Assembly (NCBI RefSeq): GCF_001792815.1
Contig: NZ_CP017674.1
Span: 2,728,001-2,792,000 of the forward strand
DNA length: 64,000 nt
Reading direction: 5' to 3'
Origin: Microbacterium sp. BH-3-3-3
GTDB lineage: Bacteria; Actinomycetota; Actinomycetes; Actinomycetales; Microbacteriaceae
Under the pieces are notes generated by a model. The model made no database searches and was not told the origin of the DNA. It saw nothing but the letters and a program-made list of their open reading frames with translations. Positions 33,828 to 41,767 of this stretch are shown here, piece after piece; position 1 is the stretch's first letter, and every line of letters starts with the position of its first letter. Both the position numbers and the translations under genes were made by a program.

Positions 33828-35147
33828 ATGGCCTCGCAGACCGCCGCAACCGTCCCCGCCACCGGGTTGAAACGCGAGGAACGGCGCGTCCTCGCCGGCA
33901 CCCTCGTGGGCACCTCGATCGAGTGGTACGACTTCTTCATCTACGCCCAGGCGGCGGGCCTCGTGCTCGCGCCCCTGTTCCTGGCGCCCCTCGCGCAGTC
34001 CGATCCCGGACTCGCGCAGGTGCTGTCGTGGGCGACGATCGGCATCTCGTTCCTCTTCCGCCCCCTCGGCGCGGTCGTCGCGGGCTACCTCGGCGACCGC
34101 CTGGGGCGCAAGAAGATGCTCGTGCTGACCCTCATCATGATGGGTGTGTCGACGGCCCTCATCGGAGTGCTGCCCACGTATGCGGCCATCGGCATCGGCG
34201 CCCCCATCCTGCTCATCCTGCTGCGTGTGCTGCAGGGCTTCTCGGCCGGTGGCGAGTGGGGCGGCGCGGCTCTGCTCTCGGTCGAGCACGCGCCGGTGAA
34301 CCGTCGCGGCTACTTCGGCGCCTATCCGCAGATCGGCGTCCCGATCGGCATGATCCTCGCCACGGCCACCCTGTGGATCCTCACCTCGTCGATGTCGGCC
34401 GAAGCCTTCCTCGCCTGGGGTTGGCGCGTGCCGTTCCTCTTCTCGATCGTGCTGATCGTCGTGGGCTACGTCATCCGCCGCTCGGTCGAGGAGAGCCCCG
34501 TCTTCGAAGACCTCGTGCGTCGCCGCAAGGAATCGTCGGCCCCTCTCGGCCAGCTGTTCCGCAAGAACTGGCGCCAGGTCGCCCTGACCGCTTTCGTCTT
34601 CATCGGCAACAACGCCGCCGGCTACCTGCTGATCGCCTTCTTCGCGACCTACGCGGTCACGGCGCTCGGACTCGAACGCCCCACCGTCCTGTTGGCGACG
34701 ACCCTGGCATCCTTCGGCTGGCTCGTCTTCACCCTGTGGGGCGGCCGGCTCTCGGACCGCCTCGGACGCGTGCGCACCTTCCAGATCGGCTACCTGATCC
34801 TCGCGGTCTGGGCGGTGCCGATGTGGTTCCTCATCGACACCGGGAACATCGTCTGGTACTTCGTCGCCCTGTTCGTCATGACGCTCGGCCTCGGCCTGTC
34901 GTACGGTCCCCAGGCGGCGCTGTACGCCGAGATGTTCCCCGCGAACGTGCGGTACTCGGGCGTCTCGATCGGGTACGCCCTGGGGGCGATCATGGGCGGC
35001 GCCTTCGCCCCGATGATCGCCGAGGCGCTGTTGCGCTCCACCGGAGCGTCGTGGACCATCGGCCTCTACATCGCGGTGGCGGCCCTCGTCTCGCTCGCCG
35101 CGGTCTCGCTCATCAAAGAGACCAAGGGCGTCGACCTACGGGCCTGA
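33828..35147 (+). CDS. MFS transporter, metabolite:H+ symporter (MHS) family
   Basis: 439 residues, about 12 membrane segments. The first segment opens with the MHS signature GTSIEWYDFFIYAQAAGLV (about 27-45). The loop 2-3 motif GYLGDRLGRKKML and the segment LRVLQGFSAGGEWGGAALLS are characteristic. Relatives carry shikimate, dicarboxylates, proline/betaine or aromatic acids. Nearness to pcaIJF suggests an aromatic or dicarboxylic acid, but this is inference. It carries a palindromic operator upstream. Confidence 0.9.
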   Translation: MASQTAATVPATGLKREERRVLAGTLVGTSIEWYDFFIYAQAAGLVLAPLFLAPLAQSDPGLAQVLSWATIGISFLFRPLGAVVAGYLGDRLGRKKMLVLTLIMMGVSTALIGVLPTYAAIGIGAPILLILLRVLQGFSAGGEWGGAALLSVEHAPVNRRGYFGAYPQIGVPIGMILATATLWILTSSMSAEAFLAWGWRVPFLFSIVLIVVGYVIRRSVEESPVFEDLVRRRKESSAPLGQLFRKNWRQVALTAFVFIGNNAAGYLLIAFFATYAVTALGLERPTVLLATTLASFGWLVFTLWGGRLSDRLGRVRTFQIGYLILAVWAVPMWFLIDTGNIVWYFVALFVMTLGLGLSYGPQAALYAEMFPANVRYSGVSIGYALGAIMGGAFAPMIAEALLRSTGASWTIGLYIAVAALVSLAAVSLIKETKGVDLRA

Positions 35148-35162
35148 CCCCGGATGCCGATC

Positions 35163-35193
35163 GAGGGGCCTCGCGCGCGGTGCGGGGCCCCTC
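35163..35193. terminator. bidirectional terminator between MHS transporter and tetR
   Basis: GAGGGGCC (35163-35170) pairs with GGCCCCTC-type sequence ending at 35193, with partly paired inner bases. It sits between two convergent stops. Confidence 0.6.
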
Positions 35194-35205
35194 CGGCGTG
35201 CGGTC

Positions 35206-35835
35206 TCAGTCCGTGCGCAGGCCGTCGAGGGCGATGCGTACGATGTCGGCGCCGAGACGGTCGCCGTCGACGCTTCCGCCGGGTCGGTACCACTCCACGA
35301 CCGAGTTGATCATGCCGAACAGCAGCCGGGCGGCGACCGCGGCATCGACGTCGTCGCGCACCCCGCCCTCGGCTTGCGCGGCGGCGACGAGATCGGTGAC
35401 GCGGTGGTCGAAGACGCGGCGGCGCTCGAGGGCGGCCCGCTCGACGTCGCCGTTGCCGCGCACCCGCAGCAGCAGGGTGACCGCGGGCAACTGCGCGACC
35501 AGCACGTCGGTGGCCCCCGTCAGAACGAAGCGCAGGCGATCGGATGCCGCGCCCTCGCGGGCGCCGGACTGCTCGAGCACGGCCTCCAGCGCACCGAGAG
35601 CGGCGTCGAGGGCGACCGCCAGCAGCTCCTGCTTCGACGAGAAGTGGTGGTACAGCGCCGATTTCGTCAGGCCCAGGCGGCGTGCGATGTCGGCGACGCT
35701 CGTGGCGTCGTACCCCTGCTCGTTGAACAGCTGCACCGCGACGGCGAGAAGACCCTCACGGTCGTAACCCGGGCGGCCGCGACGCGCGGGGGCGTCGGCG
35801 GTCGTAGGGGTCGTCACGGGCTCGGGCGCGGTCAC
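35206..35835 (-). CDS. TetR/AcrR-family regulator
   Basis: 209 residues. The TetR HTH spans about 26-70 (AVQLFNEQGYDATSVADIAR; LGLTKSALYHHFSSKQELL). The C-terminal ligand domain (about 85-205) includes LLFGMINSVVEWYRPGGSVD, similar to fatty-acyl- or phenylacetyl-CoA-responsive members. It converges on the MHS transporter and lies 12 bp after the flavoprotein gene, which it may be co-transcribed with. The 30-bp palindrome at 33751 is a plausible target. Confidence 0.87.
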   Translation of the reverse strand: MTAPEPVTTPTTADAPARRGRPGYDREGLLAVAVQLFNEQGYDATSVADIARRLGLTKSALYHHFSSKQELLAVALDAALGALEAVLEQSGAREGAASDRLRFVLTGATDVLVAQLPAVTLLLRVRGNGDVERAALERRRVFDHRVTDLVAAAQAEGGVRDDVDAAVAARLLFGMINSVVEWYRPGGSVDGDRLGADIVRIALDGLRTD

Positions 35836-35847
35836 GGTTTCAGTGTG

Positions 35848-37257
35848 TCACTCCAGCAGGGCGGGGGAGTCCGCGTGCAACAGGGCGCGAGCGGCGTTTC
35901 CGATCACGGCGCTATAGGTGGGGTAGGCGAAACGCACGCCCGCGAGGGTGGCGACGTCGATCCCCGCCGCCATCGCGGTCGTGACCGACTGGATGACCTC
36001 GACGGCGTTCTCGCCCACCGCGTGCGCCCCCAGGATCAGCTCGCGACGACGGTCGGCGATCAGCATGAGGAAGCCGCGCTCGCGGTCGTCGATCACCGCG
36101 CGGTCGAGGTCGGCGAAGTCCACGGTCGCCACGACGCACGAGGGGTCGCGGTCGCGCGCCTGCTCCTCGGTGAAGCCGACGCCGGCGTAGTCGGGGTCGG
36201 TGAACCCGCCCGCCGGCAACAGGTGGTGGGGGGTGCGCCGGTTGGCGCCGAGCACGGCGTTCTCGGCCGCGGCCTCGCCCTCGAACTGCGCCGCCTGCAC
36301 GAGCATGTCGCGGCCGTTGGCATCGCCGACGGCGAGGATGTGCGGCACGATCGTGCGGAAGTACCGATCGACCGGGATCGCCGAGCGCTCGACGTCGACG
36401 CCGGCGTTCTCGAGCCCGAGGTCTTCCACGTCGGCCGGCCAGCCGGTGGCCATGATGACGACGTCGACCTCCAGCGAGTGCGATCCGTCGGCTTCGCGCC
36501 AGGTGAGCGTGAGGGACCCCTCGTCGGTACGGTCGATCCGCTCGACCGTGTCGATCCCCGTTCGCACGTCGACGCCGTGGTCGGTGAGCGAGGCCGCGAT
36601 GGCCTCGGAGATGCGCGCATCCGAGGCGACCAGCACGCGCGGAGCGACGTCGAGCAGCGTGACGTCCGAGCCGAAGGATCGGAACACCGTCACCAGCTGC
36701 GCCCCGGTGTTGCCGGCGCCGATGACGGCGACCCGGCGGGGGAGCTCGGCGAGCGAGAGCACGTCTTCCGGTACCGTGGCCAGCTCCGCGCCGGGGATCG
36801 GCAGCCGACGGGAGTGCCCGCCGACGCACACGAGGATGTTCTCGGCGCGGATGCGGCGACCGCTGTCGAGCACGAGCGTGTGCTCGTCGGCGAAGCGCGC
36901 GCGCCCCTCGTGCACGAGGTCGACACCGGCGGCGGCGAAGCGTTCGGCCTCGCGTTTGATGGAGCGCACGGCATCCACCCTCTCGTGCACGCGCGCCACC
37001 ACGGCGGGCCAATCCACGCGCGGCTCGTCGACGACGATGCCGTAGTCGTCGGCCGCGCGCGTCTCGCGCATGAGCCGCGCGGCCTTGGCGAGCACGCGGG
37101 TGGGGACGCACCCGGTGTTGACGCACGTGCCGCCCACGCGCCCGGCCTCGAGCACGACGACCGAGGCGCCCAGTTCGGCCGCACGCAGCGCCGCCGCGGT
37201 TCCCGCGGGACCGGCGCCGATCACGGCGATGTCGTAAGAGTCGAGCTCGTGGTCCAC
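35848..37257 (-). CDS. pyridine nucleotide-disulfide oxidoreductase family flavoprotein
   Basis: 469 residues. FAD motif IAVIGAGPAGTAAALRA at the N-terminus, redox pair in GGTCVNTGCVPTRVL (about 42-56), NAD(P) motif VAVIGAGNTGAQLV (about 178-191), FAD-binding ILAVGDANG, then a dimer domain. The C-terminal His-x-x-x-x-Glu catalytic pair of lipoamide/mercuric/glutathione reductases is absent: the equivalent stretch reads FAYPTYSAVIG, similar to the FNYPTMAE of soluble transhydrogenases. So it is not a normal dihydrolipoamide dehydrogenase; substrate unknown. Confidence 0.87.
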   Translation of the reverse strand: MDHELDSYDIAVIGAGPAGTAAALRAAELGASVVVLEAGRVGGTCVNTGCVPTRVLAKAARLMRETRAADDYGIVVDEPRVDWPAVVARVHERVDAVRSIKREAERFAAAGVDLVHEGRARFADEHTLVLDSGRRIRAENILVCVGGHSRRLPIPGAELATVPEDVLSLAELPRRVAVIGAGNTGAQLVTVFRSFGSDVTLLDVAPRVLVASDARISEAIAASLTDHGVDVRTGIDTVERIDRTDEGSLTLTWREADGSHSLEVDVVIMATGWPADVEDLGLENAGVDVERSAIPVDRYFRTIVPHILAVGDANGRDMLVQAAQFEGEAAAENAVLGANRRTPHHLLPAGGFTDPDYAGVGFTEEQARDRDPSCVVATVDFADLDRAVIDDRERGFLMLIADRRRELILGAHAVGENAVEVIQSVTTAMAAGIDVATLAGVRFAYPTYSAVIGNAARALLHADSPALLE

Positions 37258-37332
37258 GGCATCCCCCGTCGGTGAGTGAGAGCACCAGTCAAGTGCGATC
37301 GACCCGGACGACGGTGGGGGTTGCGCGCGGGC

Positions 37333-37587
37333 TCAGAACCTTTCGTACAGATCGGTGGCGGTCAGGCCCGTTCCGCCGATCGCGCGCACGCCCGGAGCCG
37401 GGTGCAGTTCGAACGTCTCGCCGTCATGCAGCAGGACGGCGGTGTAGTCGCCACGGGTGTCGAGCTTGACCTCGAAGCGGCCGGTGTCCATGAGCCGCAG
37501 GGTGACCACCGCGCCGCTCCGGGCGAGGAAGTTCACTTCTTTCTCGTGCGCCGTCGGAAGGGGGATGATCGGCTCGTCGGCGTCCAT
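37333..37587 (-). CDS. hypothetical protein, 84 residues
   Basis: A small beta-rich protein from ATG 37587: EVNFLARSGAVVTLRLMDTG, then FEVKLDTRGDYTAVLLHDGE. No known motif. The long frame upstream overlaps the epimerase gene's antisense and is not believed. It lies 75 bp before the flavoprotein gene on the same strand. Confidence 0.6.
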   Translation of the reverse strand: MDADEPIIPLPTAHEKEVNFLARSGAVVTLRLMDTGRFEVKLDTRGDYTAVLLHDGETFELHPAPGVRAIGGTGLTATDLYERF

Positions 37588-37590
37588 GGT

Positions 37591-37631
37591 GCGAGTCTGA
37601 CACGCGCCCGCCGGGCGGGGGCCAGACTCGC
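37591..37631. terminator. nested inverted repeat, possible terminator or operator
   Basis: GCGAGTCTG (37591-37599) and CAGACTCGC (37623-37631) pair perfectly around an inner stem CGCCCG/CGGGCG. It lies between the epimerase stop and the next start on the same strand, four bases upstream of ATG 37587, so an operator function is also possible. Confidence 0.5.
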
Positions 37632-37760
37632 GCAGTCCCAGACCGTCGTGCTCACGTGGCCGATGTCGGGCGGCGGCATCCCACCCTCCGGTGCGCTGCG
37701 CCGCTGGCCCGAGATCGCCCGCGGCGCCCGCTCGAGGCGTGGCGCAGCGGGCGACTCGCC

Positions 37761-38603
37761 TCAGCGGTGGTCGCGCCAGGAGTGCTGCGGGTCGTACCCG
37801 AGCACTCGCCGGGCCTTGTCGATCGACAGCAGCGTCGTGTTCTCGCCCAGGTCGCCGCGCGTCTCGACGCCGGGGAAGACCTCGTCGACGAGTTCGCCGT
37901 TGGGGCGGGTCATGACGGTGTCGGCCGCGGCGATGATGAACGTGTCGAAGCCGGCGGGCGCGTTCTCGAGCGCGCGCTGCACGGCCTGTGCGCCGTCGCG
38001 GGCGTCGATGTACCCCCACAGATTCCACTTGCGGGTGCGGGCGTCGGCGTCGAAGGGGAACTCGGCGTAGTCGTCGGGGACCATGACGTTCGAGAAACGC
38101 AGCGCGGTGATCGAGAGCTCGGGGTGCCACCGCACGAGCTCGGTCGCCAGGTGCTCTTCGAGCGTCTTGACCAGCGAGTACACCGACTCGGGACGCGCCG
38201 GGTACTGCTCGTCGACGGGGACATAGGGCGGCGGGACGTCGAAGGGGAGTCCCAGCACGGTCTCGCTGGAGGCGTAGACGATTCTCTGGATGCCGAGCCG
38301 CACGGCCGCCCAGAACACGTTGAACGTGCTCGTCATGTTGTTGTGGAACGTCGCGATGTCGGAGCGGATGCCGGGGGCGGGGATCGCGCCGAGGTGCACG
38401 AGCGCGTCGAAGCCGTCGTGCTGGTCGTTCACCCCCGCGAGGGCGTCGATGACCTGGCCGTAGTCGGTCAGCTCGACCTGCACGAAGCCGGGACCGCGCT
38501 CGCCGCGCACGTCGAGACCGATGACCTCGTGGCCGGCGGCACGCAGTTCACGGGCGACGACGGTACCGAGTTTTCCGGATGAACCGGTGAGGGCGATGCG
38601 CAT
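37761..38603 (-). CDS. NAD-dependent epimerase/dehydratase (extended SDR)
   Basis: 280 residues. The Rossmann signature is TGSSGKLGTVVARELRAAG (about 6-24) with the acidic end of strand 2 in VIGLDVRG, suggesting NAD. Catalytic Tyr and Lys are in VYSLVKTLEE, and the Ser in IVYASSETV. Length and motifs match sugar-nucleotide epimerases and related uronate or hydroxysteroid enzymes; the substrate is not readable. It appears monocistronic. Confidence 0.86.
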   Translation of the reverse strand: MRIALTGSSGKLGTVVARELRAAGHEVIGLDVRGERGPGFVQVELTDYGQVIDALAGVNDQHDGFDALVHLGAIPAPGIRSDIATFHNNMTSTFNVFWAAVRLGIQRIVYASSETVLGLPFDVPPPYVPVDEQYPARPESVYSLVKTLEEHLATELVRWHPELSITALRFSNVMVPDDYAEFPFDADARTRKWNLWGYIDARDGAQAVQRALENAPAGFDTFIIAAADTVMTRPNGELVDEVFPGVETRGDLGENTTLLSIDKARRVLGYDPQHSWRDHR

Positions 38604-38695
38604 GGGGATCCTTCGTATCGGGAGACGGTGTCGCCCAAGGTAACGGCATCCGCCGACATCGACACGGGGGTGGCCGAGACGCGCGACGATGCGTA

Positions 38696-38724
38696 GGGCC
38701 CGCGAGCGATGCGCTCGCGGGCCC
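38696..38724 (-). terminator. terminator of the asp23-like gene
   Basis: A perfect 12-bp stem, GGGCCCGCGAGC / GCTCGCGGGCCC, with GATGC loop lies nine bases after the - strand stop at 38734. Confidence 0.75.
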
Positions 38725-38733
38725 GTGGTGGCG

Positions 38734-39162
38734 TCAGTTGACGCGCGCCTCTTCCTGCTCGTCCTCGTCGTCGCCGGGGATGAACACGTCGACGACGGTC
38801 ACGTTGACCTCGACCGCCTTCATGCCGACGATCTCGGTGATGGCCTGCTGCACGGCAGAACGCACGTTCGCGGCCACGCGCTGGATGCGCTCGGGGTAGT
38901 CGACCTGGATCGAGATGTCGGCGGCGACCTCGGTCTCGCCCACCTCGACGCTCACTCCCTGCGCGTAGTCCTTCGCGCCGACGGCCTGGCGGATGTTGCC
39001 GATGACACGGGCAGCGCCACCGCCGAGGGCGTGGACGCCCGGAACCTGCGCCGCGGCGATGCCGGCGACCTTGGCGACGACGGGGTCGACGATGACGGTG
39101 GTACCGCCGTCGCGGCGGGCGTCGGTGCGGGTGGCGGGCGTGGGGGTGTCGGTGCTTGCCAT
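38734..39162 (-). CDS. Asp23/Gls24-family envelope stress protein
   Basis: 142 residues from ATG 39162, which has AAAGGA at a good distance; ATG 39171 would be too close. The alkaline-shock core is seen in IVDPVVAKVAGIAAAQVPGV (about 24-43), YAQGVSVEVGETEVAADISI and EIVGMKAVEVNVTVVDVFIP, followed by an acidic tail. In firmicutes Asp23 coats the membrane and reports cell-envelope stress. It is divergent from an ECF sigma gene whose operon encodes two more proteins of the same kind. Confidence 0.9.
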   Translation of the reverse strand: MASTDTPTPATRTDARRDGGTTVIVDPVVAKVAGIAAAQVPGVHALGGGAARVIGNIRQAVGAKDYAQGVSVEVGETEVAADISIQVDYPERIQRVAANVRSAVQQAITEIVGMKAVEVNVTVVDVFIPGDDEDEQEEARVN

Positions 39163-39284
39163 GAGGAACATCCTTTCGTCAAGATCACGGACCGAATCGG
39201 GTCCGGGGTGTTTCGCTATGGGGACGGGCTCGACTCGTGAAACGTCACGAGCACGAGGCTGAAAGTCTGCTGACAGGAACCGCG

Positions 39285-39827
39285 ATGCCCTCTTTGTCTT
39301 CCGCCACCGACGCGTTCCTCGCGTCACGCGCGGCCGACGGCGACCAGCTCGCCTTCGGGGTTCTCGTGCGTCGCCATGCGCCCTTCCTCGTCGCGTTCGC
39401 GACGCGCCTGACGCGCTCCCGGGCCGACGCCGACGATTGCGTGCAAGAAGCACTGATCACCGCATGGCGGCGCCTGCCCGACCTCACCGAGCCCGAGAAG
39501 GTGCGTAGCTGGCTGACCACGATCGTGTCGCGCAAGGTGACCGACCGCATGCGTTCACGCAAGATCTCGGAGCAGATCGACGAAGAGATGGTGTCGGCGG
39601 CAGACGACCCGGAGCGCGCAGTTGTGGCATCGTCGCAGATGGACGCGCTGAAGAAGGTGCTGGCGGATCTCCCCGAAGAACTGCGCGTCGTGTGGGTGCT
39701 GCGCGAGATCGGCGGCCACAGCTACGACGAGATCGCCATCGAGGTGGGGGAGCCCGCGGCAACCGTGCGCGGCCGACTCGCCCGGGCGCGCAAGACCGTG
39801 TTGGACCGCATGCAGGAGTGGAGGTGA
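39285..39827 (+). CDS. ECF-type RNA polymerase sigma factor
   Basis: 180 residues from ATG 39285 (CAGGA upstream). Region 2: FGVLVRRHAPFLVAFATRLT, DADDCVQEALITAWRRLPDL. Region 4: LADLPEELRVVWVLREIGGH, SYDEIAIEVGEPAATVRGRL. It should direct polymerase to its own regulon. It is divergent from the asp23-like gene and leads an operon whose next product has an anti-sigma-like N-terminus, so the cluster probably is an envelope-stress circuit. Confidence 0.92.
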   Translation: MPSLSSATDAFLASRAADGDQLAFGVLVRRHAPFLVAFATRLTRSRADADDCVQEALITAWRRLPDLTEPEKVRSWLTTIVSRKVTDRMRSRKISEQIDEEMVSAADDPERAVVASSQMDALKKVLADLPEELRVVWVLREIGGHSYDEIAIEVGEPAATVRGRLARARKTVLDRMQEWR

Positions 39828-39831
39828 CCGG

Positions 39832-40404
39832 ATGAACGAGCACAGCGACGACATCGGGGGCTCGGGCTATTCGCTCGAGGACCTCTCCGCGTACCTGGAT
39901 CGCGGCCGAGTGCCGCGGATCAACGCCATCGAACGGAACGCGGAGTGCCAGGCCATCCTGGCCTCCATGCAGCGCATGGGGCAGCTCTCGCGCGCGATCG
40001 TCGACGAGCAGGCCGCGGAACCGCTCGCGGAGTCCTGGTACGACGGCATCATGCGCGAGGTGATGCGGGAGTTCCGTGCCGGCCGCGACATCCCCTTGGC
40101 GCAGTCCGACGAGGGCGTCGAACTGGTGGTCACCGAGGGCGCGATCTACGAGCTCATCCGCTCGGTGGGCGACGGCATCGAGGGGCTCCTGGTGGGCCGC
40201 GTGCGTCTCGACCACGTCGAGCCCGGGGCGCCTCTCGACGTGCGGGTCACCGTGAGCGTGCGGTTCGGGCGCGCGATGACCGAGGCCGTCGACGAGATGC
40301 GCGACGGCATCCGCTCGGCCATCGAACGGCACGGCGACCTGCGGGTCGGTCGTGTAGACGTCACCGTCGGCGACGTGCACCTCGACGAGGGAGAAGACGA
40401 ATGA
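39832..40404 (+). CDS. Asp23/Gls24-related protein with anti-sigma-like N-terminus
   Basis: 190 residues. The N-terminal ~65 residues (SLEDLSAYLDRGRVPRINAI; ECQAILASMQRMGQLSR) look like the helical part of a zinc-binding anti-sigma domain, but the CxxC is missing. The C-terminal part (GDGIEGLLVGRVRLDHVEPG; VRVTVSVRFGRAMTEAVDEM; VGRVDVTVGDVHLDEGE) resembles Gls24. It begins five bases after the sigma gene, an arrangement normal for a cognate anti-sigma factor. A fused anti-sigma/Asp23 role is inference. Confidence 0.72.
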   Translation: MNEHSDDIGGSGYSLEDLSAYLDRGRVPRINAIERNAECQAILASMQRMGQLSRAIVDEQAAEPLAESWYDGIMREVMREFRAGRDIPLAQSDEGVELVVTEGAIYELIRSVGDGIEGLLVGRVRLDHVEPGAPLDVRVTVSVRFGRAMTEAVDEMRDGIRSAIERHGDLRVGRVDVTVGDVHLDEGEDE

Positions 40405-40721
40405 CCGGGATCTCCGCCGCGGAACTCGCGCCGCGCATCGACCTCGCCGTCACGGCCGTCGAGGGCGTGCGAGAGAGCTATTCCGCACGTCCCGTGGTGA
40501 CGCGGGCCTACGAGCACGTCGCCGACGTCGAGGGGTCTCTCGCCGAGGTCGAACAGGCCGGTGGAGCCCGGGCCATCACCGTCTGCGTCGGCGTCTCCGC
40601 CGACGATGACGCCGGAGCCGTGGCATCCGCCGTCGCGATCGCGGCGCGGGGGGCCGCGCGCGACGAGGTGCCCTCGACCGTCCGCGTGCGCGTCGCGCGA
40701 CTCGTGGCGCCCGCTTCGTAG
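40401..40721 (+). CDS. small protein of the sigma/Asp23 operon
   Basis: 106 residues from ATG 40401, overlapping the previous stop (ATGA). The fold seems a small alpha/beta domain: LAPRIDLAVTAVEGVRESYS, then ARAITVCVGVSADDDAGAVA and VPSTVRVRVARLV. It looks like a third, shortened member of the Asp23-like set. There are no membrane segments. Function unknown beyond its context. Confidence 0.68.
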   Translation: MTGISAAELAPRIDLAVTAVEGVRESYSARPVVTRAYEHVADVEGSLAEVEQAGGARAITVCVGVSADDDAGAVASAVAIAARGAARDEVPSTVRVRVARLVAPAS

Positions 40722-40790
40722 GACGTTCGCGGCCGCGTGTCGGCGGAGCGGCCTACGCTGGGGGGACCGCTCACACCTCCCGGAGGCCGT

Positions 40791-41639
40791 ATGTCCACGC
40801 CGCCCCTCATCGCCGTCACCGGATCCACCGGAGCCGTGGGAGGTCGCGTCGCCCGCGACCTCGCCGCCCGTGGCATTCCGCAACGTCTGCTGGTGCGCGA
40901 CGCCTCGCGCGCCCCCGCCCTGGAGGGCGCCGAGGTGCACGTGGCCCGGTATTCCGATGCGGATGCCGCCCGCGCGGCGCTGCAGGGCGTCGACACGCTC
41001 TTCATGGTCTCGGCCTCCGAGACCGCCGACCGGGTCGAGCACCACCGCACCTTCGTCGAGGCCGCCGCGGCCGCGGGGGTCGGCTCGATCGTCTACACCT
41101 CGTTCTTCGCCGCCGCTCCCGACGCCGTGTTCACCCTCGGGCGGGACCACGCGGCGACCGAAGACATCATCCGCGCCTCCGGCATGCGGTGGACGTTCCT
41201 GCGCGACAACTTCTACATGGACATGATGGAGCTCTTCGCCGGCGACGACGGGGTCATCCGGGGTCCCGCGGGCGAGGGGCGGTGCTCGCTCGTCTCGCGC
41301 GCCGACGTCGCGGCCACCGCGGTGTCGGTGCTGCTCGATCCCGCCGCCCACGCCGATGTCTCGTACGACCTGACCGGCCCCGAGGCGCTGACGATGGCCG
41401 AGGTGGCCGAGAAGATCTCGGCGGTCCGTGGGCACCCGGTGCGCTTCGTCGACGAGACGATCGACGAGGCGTACGCCTCGCGAGCCGCGTTCGGTGCGCC
41501 CCGCTGGCAGGTCGATGCCTGGGTGAGCACGTACACCTCGATCGCCGGCGGCGACCAGGCCGGGGTGTCCGGCGACGTCGAGCGGGTCACCGGCCGGCCG
41601 GCGCAGAGTTTCGAGGAGTTCCTCGGCGCCGTCTCCTGA
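40791..41639 (+). CDS. NmrA-like NAD(P)-binding oxidoreductase
   Basis: 282 residues from ATG 40791 (CGGAGG upstream). The NAD(P) motif GSTGAVGGRVARDLAARG (about 10-27) and LLVRDASRAPALEGAEV fit atypical SDRs of the NmrA/YtfG group; the classical Tyr-Lys pair is absent. FLRDNFYMDMM and SYDLTGPEALTMAEVAEKIS are typical of the QOR2-like subgroup of quinone oxidoreductases and redox sensors. Monocistronic; substrate unknown. Confidence 0.85.
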   Translation: MSTPPLIAVTGSTGAVGGRVARDLAARGIPQRLLVRDASRAPALEGAEVHVARYSDADAARAALQGVDTLFMVSASETADRVEHHRTFVEAAAAAGVGSIVYTSFFAAAPDAVFTLGRDHAATEDIIRASGMRWTFLRDNFYMDMMELFAGDDGVIRGPAGEGRCSLVSRADVAATAVSVLLDPAAHADVSYDLTGPEALTMAEVAEKISAVRGHPVRFVDETIDEAYASRAAFGAPRWQVDAWVSTYTSIAGGDQAGVSGDVERVTGRPAQSFEEFLGAVS

Positions 41640-41655
41640 CGACGTGCGGGTCGGC

Positions 41656-41661
41656 TATGCT
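41656..41661 (+). promoter_or_regulatory. -10 element of the cys leader / cbs-metB transcript
   Basis: TATGCT lies six bases before GTG 41668, the spacing of a leaderless transcript, so transcription probably begins on the leader-peptide start codon. Confidence 0.7.
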
Positions 41662-41667
41662 GGCCGC

Positions 41668-41694
41668 GTGCTGACCTGTCGCTGTTGTCGCTGA
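41668..41694 (+). CDS. cysteine-rich leader peptide (MLTCRCCR), putative attenuator
   Basis: Eight codons, GTG CTG ACC TGT CGC TGT TGT CGC TGA, with three Cys, two adjacent, framed by Arg. It is leaderless behind TATGCT and ends 73 bases before cbs. Short leaderless polycysteine reading frames upstream of sulfur-assimilation genes are known in mycobacteria to sense cysteinyl-tRNA: ribosome stalling when cysteine is scarce raises expression downstream. The same logic is expected here for cbs-metB. Three Cys codons out of eight in a genome with rare Cys makes chance unlikely. Confidence 0.78.
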   Translation: MLTCRCCR

Positions 41695-41767
41695 ACGCCC
41701 TCGCGTTCTCTTTTCGACGACCCCGTCAGCCGCGCCCCCGGGCGCATCGACCCACCAGGACCCCACC

